Origin: DATBFX01 sp036558305
Lineage (GTDB): Bacteria > Chloroflexota > Chloroflexia > Thermomicrobiales > UBA6265
Direction: 5' to 3'
Assembly (NCBI GenBank): GCA_036558305.1
Contig: DATBFX010000005.1
Span: 1 to 55,281 of the forward strand
DNA length: 55,281 bases
The position numbers were made by a program, and so were the translations under genes. Positions 35,291 through 43,492 of this stretch are shown one piece after another (position 1 is the first letter of the stretch; the number at the start of each line of letters is the position of its first letter). The notes beneath the pieces were generated by a model that made no database searches, was not told the origin of the DNA, and was given only the letters and a program-made list of their open reading frames with translations.

Positions 35291-35602
35291 TCACGTCGTG
35301 AGGGCGTAGTCCGAGGGCACCTGTCGGGGCGTAATCGTCTGCCGAATCTCGTGGCCGACTTCCTCCTCTGCCAGGCGCAACTCGTACGACTTTTGGAGAT
35401 TCAGCCAGAGCTCGGGTCCGGTGCCGAACCACTGACCGAGCCGTAAGGCGGTATCCGCGGTGATTGCCCTCTTGCCGGCGAGAATCTGCGTGATGCGGTT
35501 GGTCGGCACGTGGAGCTCGCGGCTGAGTTGGGCCGCGCTGATCTGAAGCTCCGCGAGCTCGTCTGCCAGGATTTCTCCTGGGTGGATCGGTGGACGTGCC
35601 AT
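35291..35602 (-). CDS. higA: HigA-type antitoxin (XRE helix-turn-helix)
   Basis: The 103-residue product opens RPPIHPGEILADELAELQ, the HigA/VapA start motif, then SAAQLSRELHVPTNRITQIL (helix-turn-helix) and ALRLGQWFGTGPELWLNLQ, the family end motif. It follows the toxin gene at 14 bases on the same strand, the inverted order usual for higBA. It should repress its own operon and block the toxin. Confidence 0.92.
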   Translation of the reverse strand: MARPPIHPGEILADELAELQISAAQLSRELHVPTNRITQILAGKRAITADTALRLGQWFGTGPELWLNLQKSYELRLAEEEVGHEIRQTITPRQVPSDYALTT

Positions 35603-35615
35603 CGTCTTTCCTCCG

Positions 35616-35930
35616 TTAGTGATAATCCACGATTTCGATGTTGAAAGGGGCGGGTTCGCCGTCGGGCCACTCGAAGCAGATGCGCCATTGATCGTTGATG
35701 CGGATGCTGTACTGCCCGGCCCGATCGCCCCTCAAGGCTTCGAAGCGATTGCCTGGCAACTTTGCAAGGACATCCCTGGTCGGTGCGGCCCCCAGGATTT
35801 CGAGACGACGGTAGGCTTGTCGCGCGAATGCGTGAAACTCTTTGACCCGCTGCCCGCTCGCGAAGCGCGCGGTGCGCTTGTCGCGGTACCTGGGCTTCTC
35901 TGATCGTGAACCGATCTCATCGGTGGTCAT
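35616..35930 (-). CDS. higB: HigB-type toxin (RelE superfamily)
   Basis: The 104-residue product has the plasmid-maintenance killer pattern: AFARQAYRRLEILGAA, LAKLPGNRFEALRGDRAGQY and SIRINDQWRICFEW, with a closing FNIEIVDYH. HigB toxins cleave mRNA on the ribosome. ATG 35930 is used, giving an N-terminal extension of about 20 basic residues; a later start is possible. The gene stands between dehydrogenase fragments C and D. Confidence 0.9.
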   Translation of the reverse strand: MTTDEIGSRSEKPRYRDKRTARFASGQRVKEFHAFARQAYRRLEILGAAPTRDVLAKLPGNRFEALRGDRAGQYSIRINDQWRICFEWPDGEPAPFNIEIVDYH

Positions 35931-36013
35931 GCCTCAATCATCGCCGACTGTACGCTGTACGTCTAGCGTAACAGAAGGCGGTGGCGAGCCGAAAACGACC
36001 TTCCTGATCGGGT

Positions 36014-36185
36014 TTACGGCACGATCAGATTCTTCAGTACCCCGCCGCTCAACGACGCCTGCATCGCCCGCTCGAACTCCGCGATCGGATGCGCATCGGC
36101 AACAGCGGTTTGACATCCACCTTTCCCGTCGCCAACGCGTCGTTGACCTTGGGGTAGCAGTAGGGGCCGAGGTGGTGCCGTGGAG
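36014..36185 (-). pseudogene. Alcohol dehydrogenase 3'-end fragment D
   Basis: 172 bases match the intact gene from its stop (TAA here, TAG in the gene) to about base 39376, e.g. GCCAACGCGTCG and GGGGTAGCAGTAGGGGCCGA. Translated, it ends FERAMQASLSGGVLKNLIVP, as in the live protein. A missing base near 36095 shifts the frame. The match ends abruptly at TGCCGTGGA, 45 bases before the parE stop. Confidence 0.93.
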
Positions 36186-36230
36186 ATGGCAAGGTCAAGC
36201 GGGATCGTGACAACGCGCAACGGGAGCGCG

Positions 36231-36539
36231 TCAGCGGAAGCGGTGGCGGTCAGGGTCCATCCGCTCATGCAAGATGCGGGCGATCTCGACGATGTTGTCG
36301 TTGAGACGGTCGTAGGGCACGTGGTGCTCGACCGAATGCGCCCGCATGCCGGGCTCGATCTCGTCCTCGGCGATCCCGATGCCGGGGTTGTCGCGCACGG
36401 TCTCGAAGCCGCGGCGGAGCGCGGCCCGGTAGATGCCCCGCTGCCGGCGTCCACACAGTCGTTCGCTGTAGACGAGGATGTCGGCCAGGTCGTGCCGCGC
36501 CTCCGGGGCGAGGACGTAGGTCCGCCTACGGGCAGACAT
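36231..36539 (-). CDS. parE: ParE/RelE-family toxin
   Basis: The 102-residue product has the ParE pattern VLAPEARHDLADILVYSERL, YRAALRRGFETVRDNPGIGI and HVPYDRLNDNIVEIARILHERMD, the last being the conserved C-terminal strand and Arg-rich end. Such toxins act on gyrase or on ribosomes, depending on the member. The ATG lies inside the last codons of the antitoxin (GATGTCTGCCC), giving a 14-base overlap, exactly as in the second parDE pair at 38599-39169. Confidence 0.88.
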   Translation of the reverse strand: MSARRRTYVLAPEARHDLADILVYSERLCGRRQRGIYRAALRRGFETVRDNPGIGIAEDEIEPGMRAHSVEHHVPYDRLNDNIVEIARILHERMDPDRHRFR

Positions 36540-36807
36540 CGGGGGTGGGCGCGTCGCCGCGACGGAGCCGCTCGTCGACCTCGCGGTCGAGCTCGCCCCA
36601 CGCCTCCGGCGTCATCTCGAGCCCCTCGCCGCGGTCGAGCTGGTCGAGACCGACGCGAATCTTCGCCCGGAGCACGTCGAGCTGGGACTCGCGCTCGTCG
36701 AGCAGGCGGATCGCTTCGCGCACCACTTCTGCCTCGTCGGGGAACTGACCACGCTGGACCTTGCGGCGGATGCTCGCTTCGACGTCGGGGGGGAGCTGAA
36801 TGGACAT
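36526..36807 (-). CDS. parD: ParD-type antitoxin
   Basis: The 93-residue product has a ribbon-helix-helix start (SIQLPPDVEASIRRKVQRGQ, FPDEAEVVREAIRLLDERE) and an acidic helical tail ending in PTPDVCP. ATG 36807 follows AGAGGAA. It should autoregulate the operon and bind ParE. The C-terminal PDVCP is shared with the paralogue at 38599. Confidence 0.88.
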   Translation of the reverse strand: MSIQLPPDVEASIRRKVQRGQFPDEAEVVREAIRLLDERESQLDVLRAKIRVGLDQLDRGEGLEMTPEAWGELDREVDERLRRGDAPTPDVCP

Positions 36808-36973
36808 CGATGGTTCCTCTTCTCCGCAGCCTAGCAAGCCGGGCCGGCTTTGGGTAGCGAGAATGACTGGCTCCCGTTTTGGTCTGCCCGAAGGGTTAGC
36901 CCGGAGGCTCCTGACCGGCAAGTCTTCGATCCGCCCCCTCGATCGGACCGGGGGCGCGGAGGCGGGAGAGGGA

Positions 36974-37372
36974 TTAGTGGCGCCTCGTGTGAGTTGCGTA
37001 GTTAATCGAGGTCTCGGTGACCTCCACGATGAGGCGCCCGCCCTCTCGCTGGCACCGGTCGTAAAAGAACTCGATCGTATCGATTTCCTCCATGATGCGC
37101 TGAAGGGCGCGGGTCTCACGAACGCTCAGGCTGATCCGGCCAGCCCCGCGCTCGAAACGGCGCTGAAACCCTCCCGCCAGCAGTTCGCGGTACCGCTTGA
37201 AGTCCTTGTCGTGGGTGACGACGATCAGCCCCTGCGTTTCGGCGGTGAAGAGCACCAGTTGGTCGGGGGACATGCTCGACAAAACGTCCCGCGAGTACAG
37301 CACTTGATGGCCCCGGTCGGCAAGGAACGCGCCAACCGAGGCGGGAACGTTTTGATCGATGAGGAACCGCAT
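36974..37372 (-). CDS. DUF5615 PIN-like toxin
   Basis: The 132-residue product begins MRFLIDQNVPASVGAFLADR, then GHQVLYSRDVLSSMSPDQLV and LIVVTHDKDFKRYRELL, the sequence pattern of the DUF5615 PIN-like group, with acidic residues at Asp6 and in HDKDF. ATG 37372 fits the family start; TTG 37393 would add seven residues. The partner is the DUF433-like gene immediately upstream, 36 bases away on the same strand, a pairing known for this family. Confidence 0.8.
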   Translation of the reverse strand: MRFLIDQNVPASVGAFLADRGHQVLYSRDVLSSMSPDQLVLFTAETQGLIVVTHDKDFKRYRELLAGGFQRRFERGAGRISLSVRETRALQRIMEEIDTIEFFYDRCQREGGRLIVEVTETSINYATHTRRH

Positions 37373-37408
37373 GATGAGCCGGATGACGGCCAAGGCGGGT
37401 CCGTGTCG

Positions 37409-38050
37409 CTAGGCGGCGATCAATCCCCGTGCGCGCCGCTCGTGGGCCAGGGCGGCCTCGACGTCGGCCGCGGTAAGGTCCGGGTACTCCCGGATTATAC
37501 CGTCGGTGTCGTAGCCCTCTTCATGGAAGTGCCAAATCGCCGAGGTCGGAATCCTGGTCCCGTCGATCACCCACGAGTTGTGAGCAACATGACGATGACG
37601 GGCGACATTGCCAATCTGGTCGGGTCGGCGCTGGCGAAGGGTTGCCGCCTCTGCCTCGGTCGTTTGCGCGATCCGCTCAACCAGGACCGGCATGACCGTT
37701 TGCCCCTCCGGTCGGGAGACGACCCACTGGCCGGTCACGGGGTCGGGGAAGACGATCTTCCGACCGGCAACGCCGAAACGGAGTTCGGCCCAGGGGGCTT
37801 CGTAGTGATCCGAGAGGTATTTGCCGACGCGTCGCAACTCGTTCAAGGAGACCTTTTTTCGCAGAAGGGCCAACGTTCTCAGGCTCACCAGATCACGAAA
37901 CGTGTAGATGCGGCGGTAGGGACGACGCGGCCGATCGTCCACATAGCTGGCACGGAAGACATTCGTGCTTTCCCAATAGCGCAACACGCGTTGCGACAGT
38001 CCCGTCAAACGCTGGACCTGCGGCCCGGTGAAAGCCAGAAGCGGGGTCAT
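37409..38050 (-). CDS. MerR-like/DUF433 antitoxin partner of the DUF5615 toxin
   Basis: The 213-residue product starts with a MerR-type winged helix (FTGPQVQRLTGLSQRVLRYW, IYTFRDLVSLRTLALLRKKV) and ends with a DUF433 domain (HNSWVIDGTRIPTSAIWHFH, GIIREYPDLTAADVEAALAH). ATG 38050 follows GGAAGGAAAG. MerR-like DUF433 proteins serve as the regulator and antitoxin of DUF5615 toxins. A palindrome at 38096-38108 upstream is a good operator candidate. Confidence 0.8.
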   Translation of the reverse strand: MTPLLAFTGPQVQRLTGLSQRVLRYWESTNVFRASYVDDRPRRPYRRIYTFRDLVSLRTLALLRKKVSLNELRRVGKYLSDHYEAPWAELRFGVAGRKIVFPDPVTGQWVVSRPEGQTVMPVLVERIAQTTEAEAATLRQRRPDQIGNVARHRHVAHNSWVIDGTRIPTSAIWHFHEEGYDTDGIIREYPDLTAADVEAALAHERRARGLIAA

Positions 38051-38095
38051 GGAGCTTTCCTTCCGGCTATCGATTCCCATCCAACGACGATAGAA

Positions 38096-38108
38096 TACCA
38101 ATTTGGTA
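38096..38108. promoter_or_regulatory. Palindromic operator candidate (TACCAATTTGGTA)
   Basis: The 13-base palindrome TACCAA-T-TTGGTA lies 46 bases before the MerR/DUF433 start and overlaps a TATTCT -10-like box read on the minus strand. This is where an autoregulating antitoxin would bind. Confidence 0.5.
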
Positions 38109-38334
38109 CCATCATGGCCATGGCCCGTCGGTCCGCGGCCACTTGCCATAACCATCACCGTCTTGGATATCACGCCTGGCGGTTGCGAGCGTTTGAAGTG
38201 ACCCCCGAAATCTGGTCCTCCCATTGGGAAGGCGGTCACGGGCGGGCGGAGCCATGGCTGTTGACCCCCCTGAATAGAAATCGGTCACCAAGTGATGCTA
38301 GTCGACGGCCCCGGGCTTACCACAAACAAGCCCC

Positions 38335-38507
38335 CTACGGCACGATGAAATTCTTCAGCACCCCTCCACTCGGTGACGCCTGCATCGCCCGGTCGAACTC
38401 CGCGATCGGATACGCGTCGGCCAGCAGCGGCTCCACGTCCACCTTTCCGGTGGCGAGGGCCTCGATCACGTTGGGGTAGCAGTAGGGGCCGAGCTTGCGG
38501 ATCATCT
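38335..38507 (-). pseudogene. Alcohol dehydrogenase 3'-end fragment E
   Basis: 173 bases align with the intact gene from the stop (CTA at 38335) through GGGGTAGCAGTAGGGGCCGAG, then jump over about 95 bases of the gene to CTTGCGGATCATCT. It thus carries an internal deletion as well as scattered mismatches. Translated, it ends FDRAMQASPSGGVLKNFIVP. The parD gene of the next TA pair starts 92 bases on. Confidence 0.93.
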
Positions 38508-38598
38508 CCGGTTATCCTTTTGGGACCGGGCGAATTGAGGCCGTTTTTGCTGTCCAACTCTGCCCGGTTTTGCTACTCTGGGCAGAGGAGAGCGCACG

Positions 38599-38877
38599 AT
38601 GAATGTCAGTCTAACCCCCGAGTTGGAAGCGCTGGTACGCCGGCAGGTCGAGACCGGCCAGTACAGCGACCCCGACCAGGTGCTGCGGGAAGCCCTCCAG
38701 CTTCTGGAGGAGCGCGACCGGCAACGCCGGCTCAGAGCCGCCCTTGCCGTTGGCGACGAGCAATACGCCAGGGGAGAGGTTGTCCCCTGGACGCCGGAGC
38801 TGATGGACCAGCTCAGGCAGCAGGCCGAAGAGATGGCTCGGCAGGGCAAGCAGCCGAACCCCGATGTCTGCCCCTAG
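38599..38877 (+). CDS. parD: ParD-type antitoxin
   Basis: The 92-residue product has the ribbon-helix-helix pattern NVSLTPELEALVRRQVETGQ, YSDPDQVLREALQLLEERDR and an acidic tail ending in PNPDVCP. ATG 38599 follows GAGGAGAG. It is a paralogue of the parD gene at 36526-36807 but in the opposite orientation. It overlaps the toxin gene by 14 bases. Confidence 0.88.
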   Translation: MNVSLTPELEALVRRQVETGQYSDPDQVLREALQLLEERDRQRRLRAALAVGDEQYARGEVVPWTPELMDQLRQQAEEMARQGKQPNPDVCP

Positions 38878-39169
38878 CCGGTCGCTCGTCCTCACGACCG
38901 AGGCGACCGCCGACATCGCCAACACCCTGTTGTACTCCGCCAACCAATGGGGCATGCGCCAACGAGATATCTCCGCGCAGCGCCTGTCAGCGGCGATCGA
39001 CAGGCTCACCCGGTTCCCTGACCTCGGCCGCATCCGCGACGATCTCCCGGCTGGGATGCATGCGCATCCGGTCGAACAGCACGTCGTCTACTACCGCGTC
39101 GACGACCAGGCCGTCACCATCATTCGCGTGCTTCACGGCAAGATGAATGCACCGGCCCACCTCACGTAA
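38864..39169 (+). CDS. parE: ParE/RelE-family toxin
   Basis: The 101-residue product has LTTEATADIANTLLYSANQW, RLSAAIDRLTRFPDLGRIRD and HPVEQHVVYYRVDDQAVTII followed by RVLHGKM, the ParE layout. Its ATG lies within the antitoxin's PDVCP codons. The stop stands 36 bases from the stop of the alcohol dehydrogenase gene, tail-to-tail, so this pair directly abuts the live gene end. Confidence 0.88.
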   Translation: MSAPSRSLVLTTEATADIANTLLYSANQWGMRQRDISAQRLSAAIDRLTRFPDLGRIRDDLPAGMHAHPVEQHVVYYRVDDQAVTIIRVLHGKMNAPAHLT

Positions 39170-39204
39170 ATCCGCCAACCCTGGGTCAACCAACGAACAG
39201 ATTC

Positions 39205-40275
39205 CTACGGAACGATCAGGTTCTTCAGCACCCCGCCGCTCAACGAGGCTTGCATCGCCCGGTCGAACTCCGCGATCGGGTAGGCGTCGGCCAGTAGCGG
39301 TTTGACGTCCACCTTCCCGGTCGCCAACGCGTCGATGACTTTGGGGTAGCAGTAGGGACCGAGGTGGCTGCCGTGGATGTTGAGCTCTTTGGTGTCGCCG
39401 ATGATCGTCCAGTTGATGGTCGAGGGGTCGTTGAGGACGCTGAATTCGACGAAGGTGCCGAGTTTGCGGATCATCTGGAGACCCGGTTCGATCGCCGCGG
39501 GGCTGCCGCTGGCTTCGATGTAGACGTCGCAGCCGTAGCCATCGGTGAGGGCTCGGACGCGCTCGACGGCGTTTTCCCGCGTCACGTCGATGGCGACGTC
39601 GGCGCCGAGTCGCGTCGCCAGTTCGAGGCGGTACGGTTTGGTGTCGAGGGCGATCAGTTGACCGGGGTTAGCGAGCTTGGCGATCTGGAGCATGCAGAGA
39701 CCGATGTTGCCGACGCCGCCGATCACGACGGTGTCGCCCGGTTTGATCTCGCCGCGGTCGACCGCGTGCCAGGCGCAGGCCATCGGTTCGATGTAGGCGG
39801 CCTCGCCGGCGGAGAGCGAATCGGGCACGTGGTGGACGAGTGCCCTGGCGGGGAAGAGGTTGTACCGGGCGAACCCGCCGTTGAGGTACCGTTTGAAACC
39901 GAAAATATGGTGCGGCAAGCACATCCAGTATTCGCCGCGCCTGCAGAAGCGACACTCGCCGCACGGCACGATTTGCTCGGCGACGACGCGGTCGCCCAAC
40001 GCGACGCCGTGCTTCTCGGCCGCGCTCTCGCCGAGGGCGACGACGCGACCGGCGTACTCGTGCCCGGCGATGCACGGGCCCTCGACGTAGCCGCTCTTGC
40101 CGTCCGCACCCCAGAACAGCGGGCCGCCGAGCCAGCACTTCATGTCGGAGGCGCAGATACCGGCGGCATCGACCTCGATCAGGAGTTCGCCGAGTCCGGG
40201 CTGCGGGACCGGAACGTCCTCGACGCGGTAGTCGCGGGGGCCGTGACAGACGACGGCCTGCATCGTTTCCGCCAT
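39205..40275 (-). CDS. Zinc-dependent alcohol/polyol dehydrogenase (MDR family)
   Basis: The 356-residue product is a medium-chain dehydrogenase: catalytic-zinc residues in CASDMKCWLGG and IAGHEYAGRV, a structural-zinc motif CGECRFCRRGEYWMC, and the nucleotide fold GDTVVIGGVGNIGLCMLQIA. The closest named relatives are sorbitol- or tetritol-type dehydrogenases; the substrate is not clear. ATG 40275 is preceded by GAGGAAAGG. The 3' end is repeated four times to the left as fragments B to E, each beside an accessory module, so this gene end is a recurrent insertion or recombination site. Confidence 0.92.
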   Translation of the reverse strand: MAETMQAVVCHGPRDYRVEDVPVPQPGLGELLIEVDAAGICASDMKCWLGGPLFWGADGKSGYVEGPCIAGHEYAGRVVALGESAAEKHGVALGDRVVAEQIVPCGECRFCRRGEYWMCLPHHIFGFKRYLNGGFARYNLFPARALVHHVPDSLSAGEAAYIEPMACAWHAVDRGEIKPGDTVVIGGVGNIGLCMLQIAKLANPGQLIALDTKPYRLELATRLGADVAIDVTRENAVERVRALTDGYGCDVYIEASGSPAAIEPGLQMIRKLGTFVEFSVLNDPSTINWTIIGDTKELNIHGSHLGPYCYPKVIDALATGKVDVKPLLADAYPIAEFDRAMQASLSGGVLKNLIVP

Positions 40276-40458
40276 GGTGGTGTTGCCTTTCCTCGTTTGC
40301 CCCTCGGTGGGTAAATCGGCCATGCGACGGCGGACAGCTTACTACGGCGTCGGGCGGGGTCCGGTATCCTCACCGGGGCGACGGAGCCTCTCGACCACGA
40401 CGTCTGGTGGGGACACGACCGCACCGGCCCCAAGGCACCTGAGATACGCATCGCCGTC

Positions 40459-41175
40459 ATGACCGACGCCCACGCGAATCTCCCGGCCTTGCGGGCCGCC
40501 CTGACCGCGATTCGCGCCGAGGGATGCGATCGCATCTACCACACGGGCGACGCGATCGGGATCGGGCCGTACCCGGCCGAGTGCCTGGACCTCCTGCTCG
40601 ACACGCCCGGTGCCCGGTTGGTGATGGGCAACCACGACGCCTGGTTCGCCTTCGGTCTGCCGACACCGCGACCGCCGTGGATGTCGGAGGGGGAATTGCG
40701 CCACCAGTTGTGGACGCACGCCCAGCTCGATCCGGCGTTGCGGCCGGTCGTCGCGGGCTGGCCGTACGCGCGAGACGAGCACATCGAAGGGGGCCACGTC
40801 CGCTTCCTTCACTACGCACTCGACGAGACGGGACGAGGGTTTCGCTGGCTCGGTCCCGACCCGCGTCCCGAGGAACTCGACGTCGTGTTTGGCGAGGAGG
40901 CGCACCTCTACTGTTTTGGTCACGACCATGCTCCGCGCGACGTGCAGGGGCGGGCACGATACCTCAATCCGGGCGCGCTCGGTTGCTCGGTCGAACCCGT
41001 TGCCCGGTTCGCGATCGTCGGGATCGAAGCAGGCCGAATCACGACCGGTCTCCATTCGGTGCCGTACGACGACGCGGAGTTGATACGGGAATTTGCGCGA
41101 CGCGAGGTTCCGGAGCGTGCGTTCATCCTCCGTACCTTCTTCGGCCGCGCCTCACCGTGGTTGTCTGGGGGATAA
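40459..41175 (+). CDS. Calcineurin-like metallophosphoesterase (YfcE/MPP-like)
   Basis: The 238-residue product has the metallophosphoesterase motifs MTDAHANLPAL (DxH), HTGDAIG (GD), MGNHDAW (GNHD) and CFGHDHAP (GHDH), with two further His. It likely hydrolyses a phosphodiester or phosphomonoester; the substrate is unknown. ATG 40459 gives the family start; no strong ribosome site is visible. It is divergent from the dehydrogenase gene. Confidence 0.9.
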   Translation: MTDAHANLPALRAALTAIRAEGCDRIYHTGDAIGIGPYPAECLDLLLDTPGARLVMGNHDAWFAFGLPTPRPPWMSEGELRHQLWTHAQLDPALRPVVAGWPYARDEHIEGGHVRFLHYALDETGRGFRWLGPDPRPEELDVVFGEEAHLYCFGHDHAPRDVQGRARYLNPGALGCSVEPVARFAIVGIEAGRITTGLHSVPYDDAELIREFARREVPERAFILRTFFGRASPWLSGG

Positions 41176-41227
41176 CCCCACCGCGCGATCGGTGGTCCAC
41201 CGGGATTCCCCGGCTTGCCCCCCTTCC

Positions 41228-41233
41228 TATAAT
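41228..41233 (+). promoter_or_regulatory. Perfect -10 box upstream of the histidine kinase
   Basis: TATAAT at 41228-41233 lies 64 bases before the kinase start. A convincing -35 box was not found at 16-18 bases. Confidence 0.4.
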
Positions 41234-41297
41234 CGGGACAGTCGAATGGAACCGGCGCGGTTGGGAGCGCCGCGCCACGTTAGGAGTGATTCGCGCT

Positions 41298-42605
41298 ATG
41301 TCCGCTGCCGCCGTCACCGATTCGAATGTCCTAGGGGAACGCCAACGCGGCGGCACCCGACTCCTCCGCCGCATGTTCTCGGCGGAGCCCTGGGTCGCCG
41401 CCGCGTTCATGATCCTCAGTTTCGTCCTCGGCGTGTTCTGGTTTTGCCTGCTCATCACCTTGATCTCGACGGGGGGCGGCGCGCTGATCACCCTCATCGG
41501 GTTGCCGATCCTCGTCCTCGCCATGTATGCCTGGATCGCCGGGGCGAAGAGCGAACGGTGGCGGGTCCGCGTCTTTTTCGGTACGGCGATTTCCGATCCG
41601 TACGCGCCGCTGCCCGAAGGATCGTGGTTTACCAGACTCCGCACGCGACTCGGCGACGCCGCGACCTGGAAAGACCTCGCCTACATGCTGTTGCTCTTCC
41701 CAATCGGGATCGTCGAGTTCGTCGTCACGACCGTGCTCGTCGCCGCCGCTTTGATGCACCTCACGCTGCCCTCCTGGTACTGGGCGACGTCCGACGATTG
41801 GACCCCCTACGATACCGGCTGGCACGTCGACACCCTGCCCGAGGCGCTCCTCTTCGCGGCCGGCGGGATCGTCATCTTGCTGCTGGCGATGCTCGTCCTG
41901 ATCGGCATGGGCCGGGCGCACGTGGCGCTCGCCAGGGGGTTGCTCGGGAGGAACCGCGAGAAAGAGTTGGAAGAGCGCGTCTCGACCCTGACCGAGAGCC
42001 GGTCGCGCGTGATCGACGCGGTGGCCGAGGAGCGGCGGCGGATCGAGCGCGACCTGCACGACGGCGCCCAGCAGCGGCTCGTGGCGCTGGCGATGGACCT
42101 CGGGATGGCCAAGGAAAAACTCGACAGCGATCCGGTGGCGGCGCGCACGCTGGTCGAGGCGGCGCACGACCAGGCCAAGCGGGCGCTGACCGAGATGCGC
42201 GATTTGGTTCGCGGCATCCACCCGGCGGTGTTGACGGACCGCGGACTCGACGCGGCGATCTCGGCTCTGGCCGGTCGCTCGCCGGTGCCGGTCTCGGTCG
42301 AGGTCGATCTGCCGCAACGATTGCCGGATGCGATCGAGACGAACGCCTACTTCGTCGTCGCCGAAGCGCTGGCGAACGTCGGCAAGCACAGCCGGGCGAC
42401 GCAGGCGCGGGTGATCGTTCGCTGCGAAGGTGAGACACTGATCATCGAGGTCGCGGACGACGGCGTCGGCGGGGCCGATCCGGCGCAGGGGACCGGACTG
42501 TCCGGTCTGCGCGATCGGATGGCGGCGTTGGACGGCAAGTTGCTGATCAGCAGTCCGGTGGGTGGGCCGACCTGGGTCCGCGCGGAGTTGCCATGCGGGT
42601 CGTGA
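41298..42605 (+). CDS. NarL-type sensor histidine kinase
   Basis: The 435-residue product has two pairs of membrane helices (about 32-83 and 128-206) forming a PspC-like sensor region, a coiled-coil, the HisKA_3 box ERRRIERDLHDGAQQRL with the phospho-accepting His254, and a GHKL ATPase domain (NVGKHS, DDGVGG, GTGLSGLRDRM). ATG 41298 has GGAG upstream. It overlaps the response regulator by 13 bases, so the two form a coupled two-component system. The membrane sensor suggests envelope or lipid stress as input, which is inference. Confidence 0.93.
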   Translation: MSAAAVTDSNVLGERQRGGTRLLRRMFSAEPWVAAAFMILSFVLGVFWFCLLITLISTGGGALITLIGLPILVLAMYAWIAGAKSERWRVRVFFGTAISDPYAPLPEGSWFTRLRTRLGDAATWKDLAYMLLLFPIGIVEFVVTTVLVAAALMHLTLPSWYWATSDDWTPYDTGWHVDTLPEALLFAAGGIVILLLAMLVLIGMGRAHVALARGLLGRNREKELEERVSTLTESRSRVIDAVAEERRRIERDLHDGAQQRLVALAMDLGMAKEKLDSDPVAARTLVEAAHDQAKRALTEMRDLVRGIHPAVLTDRGLDAAISALAGRSPVPVSVEVDLPQRLPDAIETNAYFVVAEALANVGKHSRATQARVIVRCEGETLIIEVADDGVGGADPAQGTGLSGLRDRMAALDGKLLISSPVGGPTWVRAELPCGS

Positions 42606-43237
42606 TCGCCGAGGACTCTGTGCTGCTGCGCGAGGGGCTCGTCAGGTTGCTGACCGACTCCGGGTTCGAGGTGGTCGAGCGGGTCGGTGACGGACCGGGG
42701 TTGGTGGCGGCGGTCGAGCGACACCGGCCCGACGTCTCGGTGGTCGACGTGCGAATGCCGCCGAGTTTCCGCGACGAGGGCTTGCGAGCCGCGTTGGAAG
42801 CGCGGCGGCGGGTACCCGGCACGGCGATCCTTGTTCTTTCCCAATACGTCGAAGAGCGCTACGCGGGCGAATTGTTGGAATCGGGGGCCGAGGGCATCGG
42901 GTATCTGCTCAAGGAGCGGGTCGCCGACGTCGGCGATTTCGTGGCGGCGGTGCGCCGCGTGGCCGGGGGCGGCACCGTGCTCGACCCGGAGGTGGTGGCC
43001 CAGTTGGTGGCGCGACGGCGGCGGGGCGATCCGCTCGACACGTTGACGTCGCGGGAGCGCGAGGTCCTGGCCTTGATGGCCGAAGGGCGATCCAACAGCG
43101 CCATCGCCGACGCCCTGTACGTGAACGAGGGGACGGTCGAGAAGCACGTCACGGCCATCTTCGGCAAGCTCAATCTAACCGCAACGGAGACGGACCACCG
43201 GCGGGTGTTGGCGGTGCTGGCGTATTTGCGAAGCTGA
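42593..43237 (+). CDS. NarL/LuxR-type response regulator
   Basis: The 214-residue product has a receiver domain (AEDSVLLREG; phosphorylated Asp52 in SVVDVRMPP; LSQYVEE; LLKERV) and a C-terminal LuxR helix-turn-helix (LTSREREVLALMAEGRSNSA, IADALYVNEGTVEKHVTAIF). It overlaps the kinase gene, which should phosphorylate it. The regulated genes are unknown; the ABC permease genes that follow are one possibility. Confidence 0.95.
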   Translation: MRVVIAEDSVLLREGLVRLLTDSGFEVVERVGDGPGLVAAVERHRPDVSVVDVRMPPSFRDEGLRAALEARRRVPGTAILVLSQYVEERYAGELLESGAEGIGYLLKERVADVGDFVAAVRRVAGGGTVLDPEVVAQLVARRRRGDPLDTLTSREREVLALMAEGRSNSAIADALYVNEGTVEKHVTAIFGKLNLTATETDHRRVLAVLAYLRS

Positions 43238-43347
43238 CGTTCGCGAGGACGCCGAATCTGGTGGTTTTGTGCCCTCCTGCTCTCGGAGGTGCCGTCTTCC
43301 CTGGCGGCGACGCCCCCCTTCGTCTCCCCCGGGTGCCCTCTGGGCGT

Positions 43348-43368
43348 TTGGGGGGCCGGGGGGGCCGA
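43348..43368. repeat. Lone arm of the GGCCCCCC-type inverted repeat
   Basis: TTGGGGGGCCGGGGGG plus GCCGA at 43348-43368 is identical over 21 bases to the right arm of the element at 52703-52787. No complementary arm was found in this gap, which otherwise holds the region upstream of the permease genes. Confidence 0.65.
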
Positions 43369-43492
43369 CCGCGTTTGACAGGGGCAGGAGGCGCCTCTAC
43401 CATCCCAGGGAGAAACCCTTCAGTGGAGATGGGTGGCGGGGCGGGATGTCCGCGGTGGGCGGGCGTCGGCATTCCCGGTGGTCGCCTCGGGT

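Noticed and set aside
36014..38507. Fragments D and E as independent small genes
   Set aside because: They lack starts and carry deletions or frameshifts relative to the intact dehydrogenase; their only open reading is the old C-terminal end.
40459..40480. A longer start for the phosphoesterase upstream of 40459
   Set aside because: The frame upstream reads IRIAV, as in relatives, but the codon at the expected Met is ATA, so ATG 40459 is kept; an assembly or mutation effect is possible.
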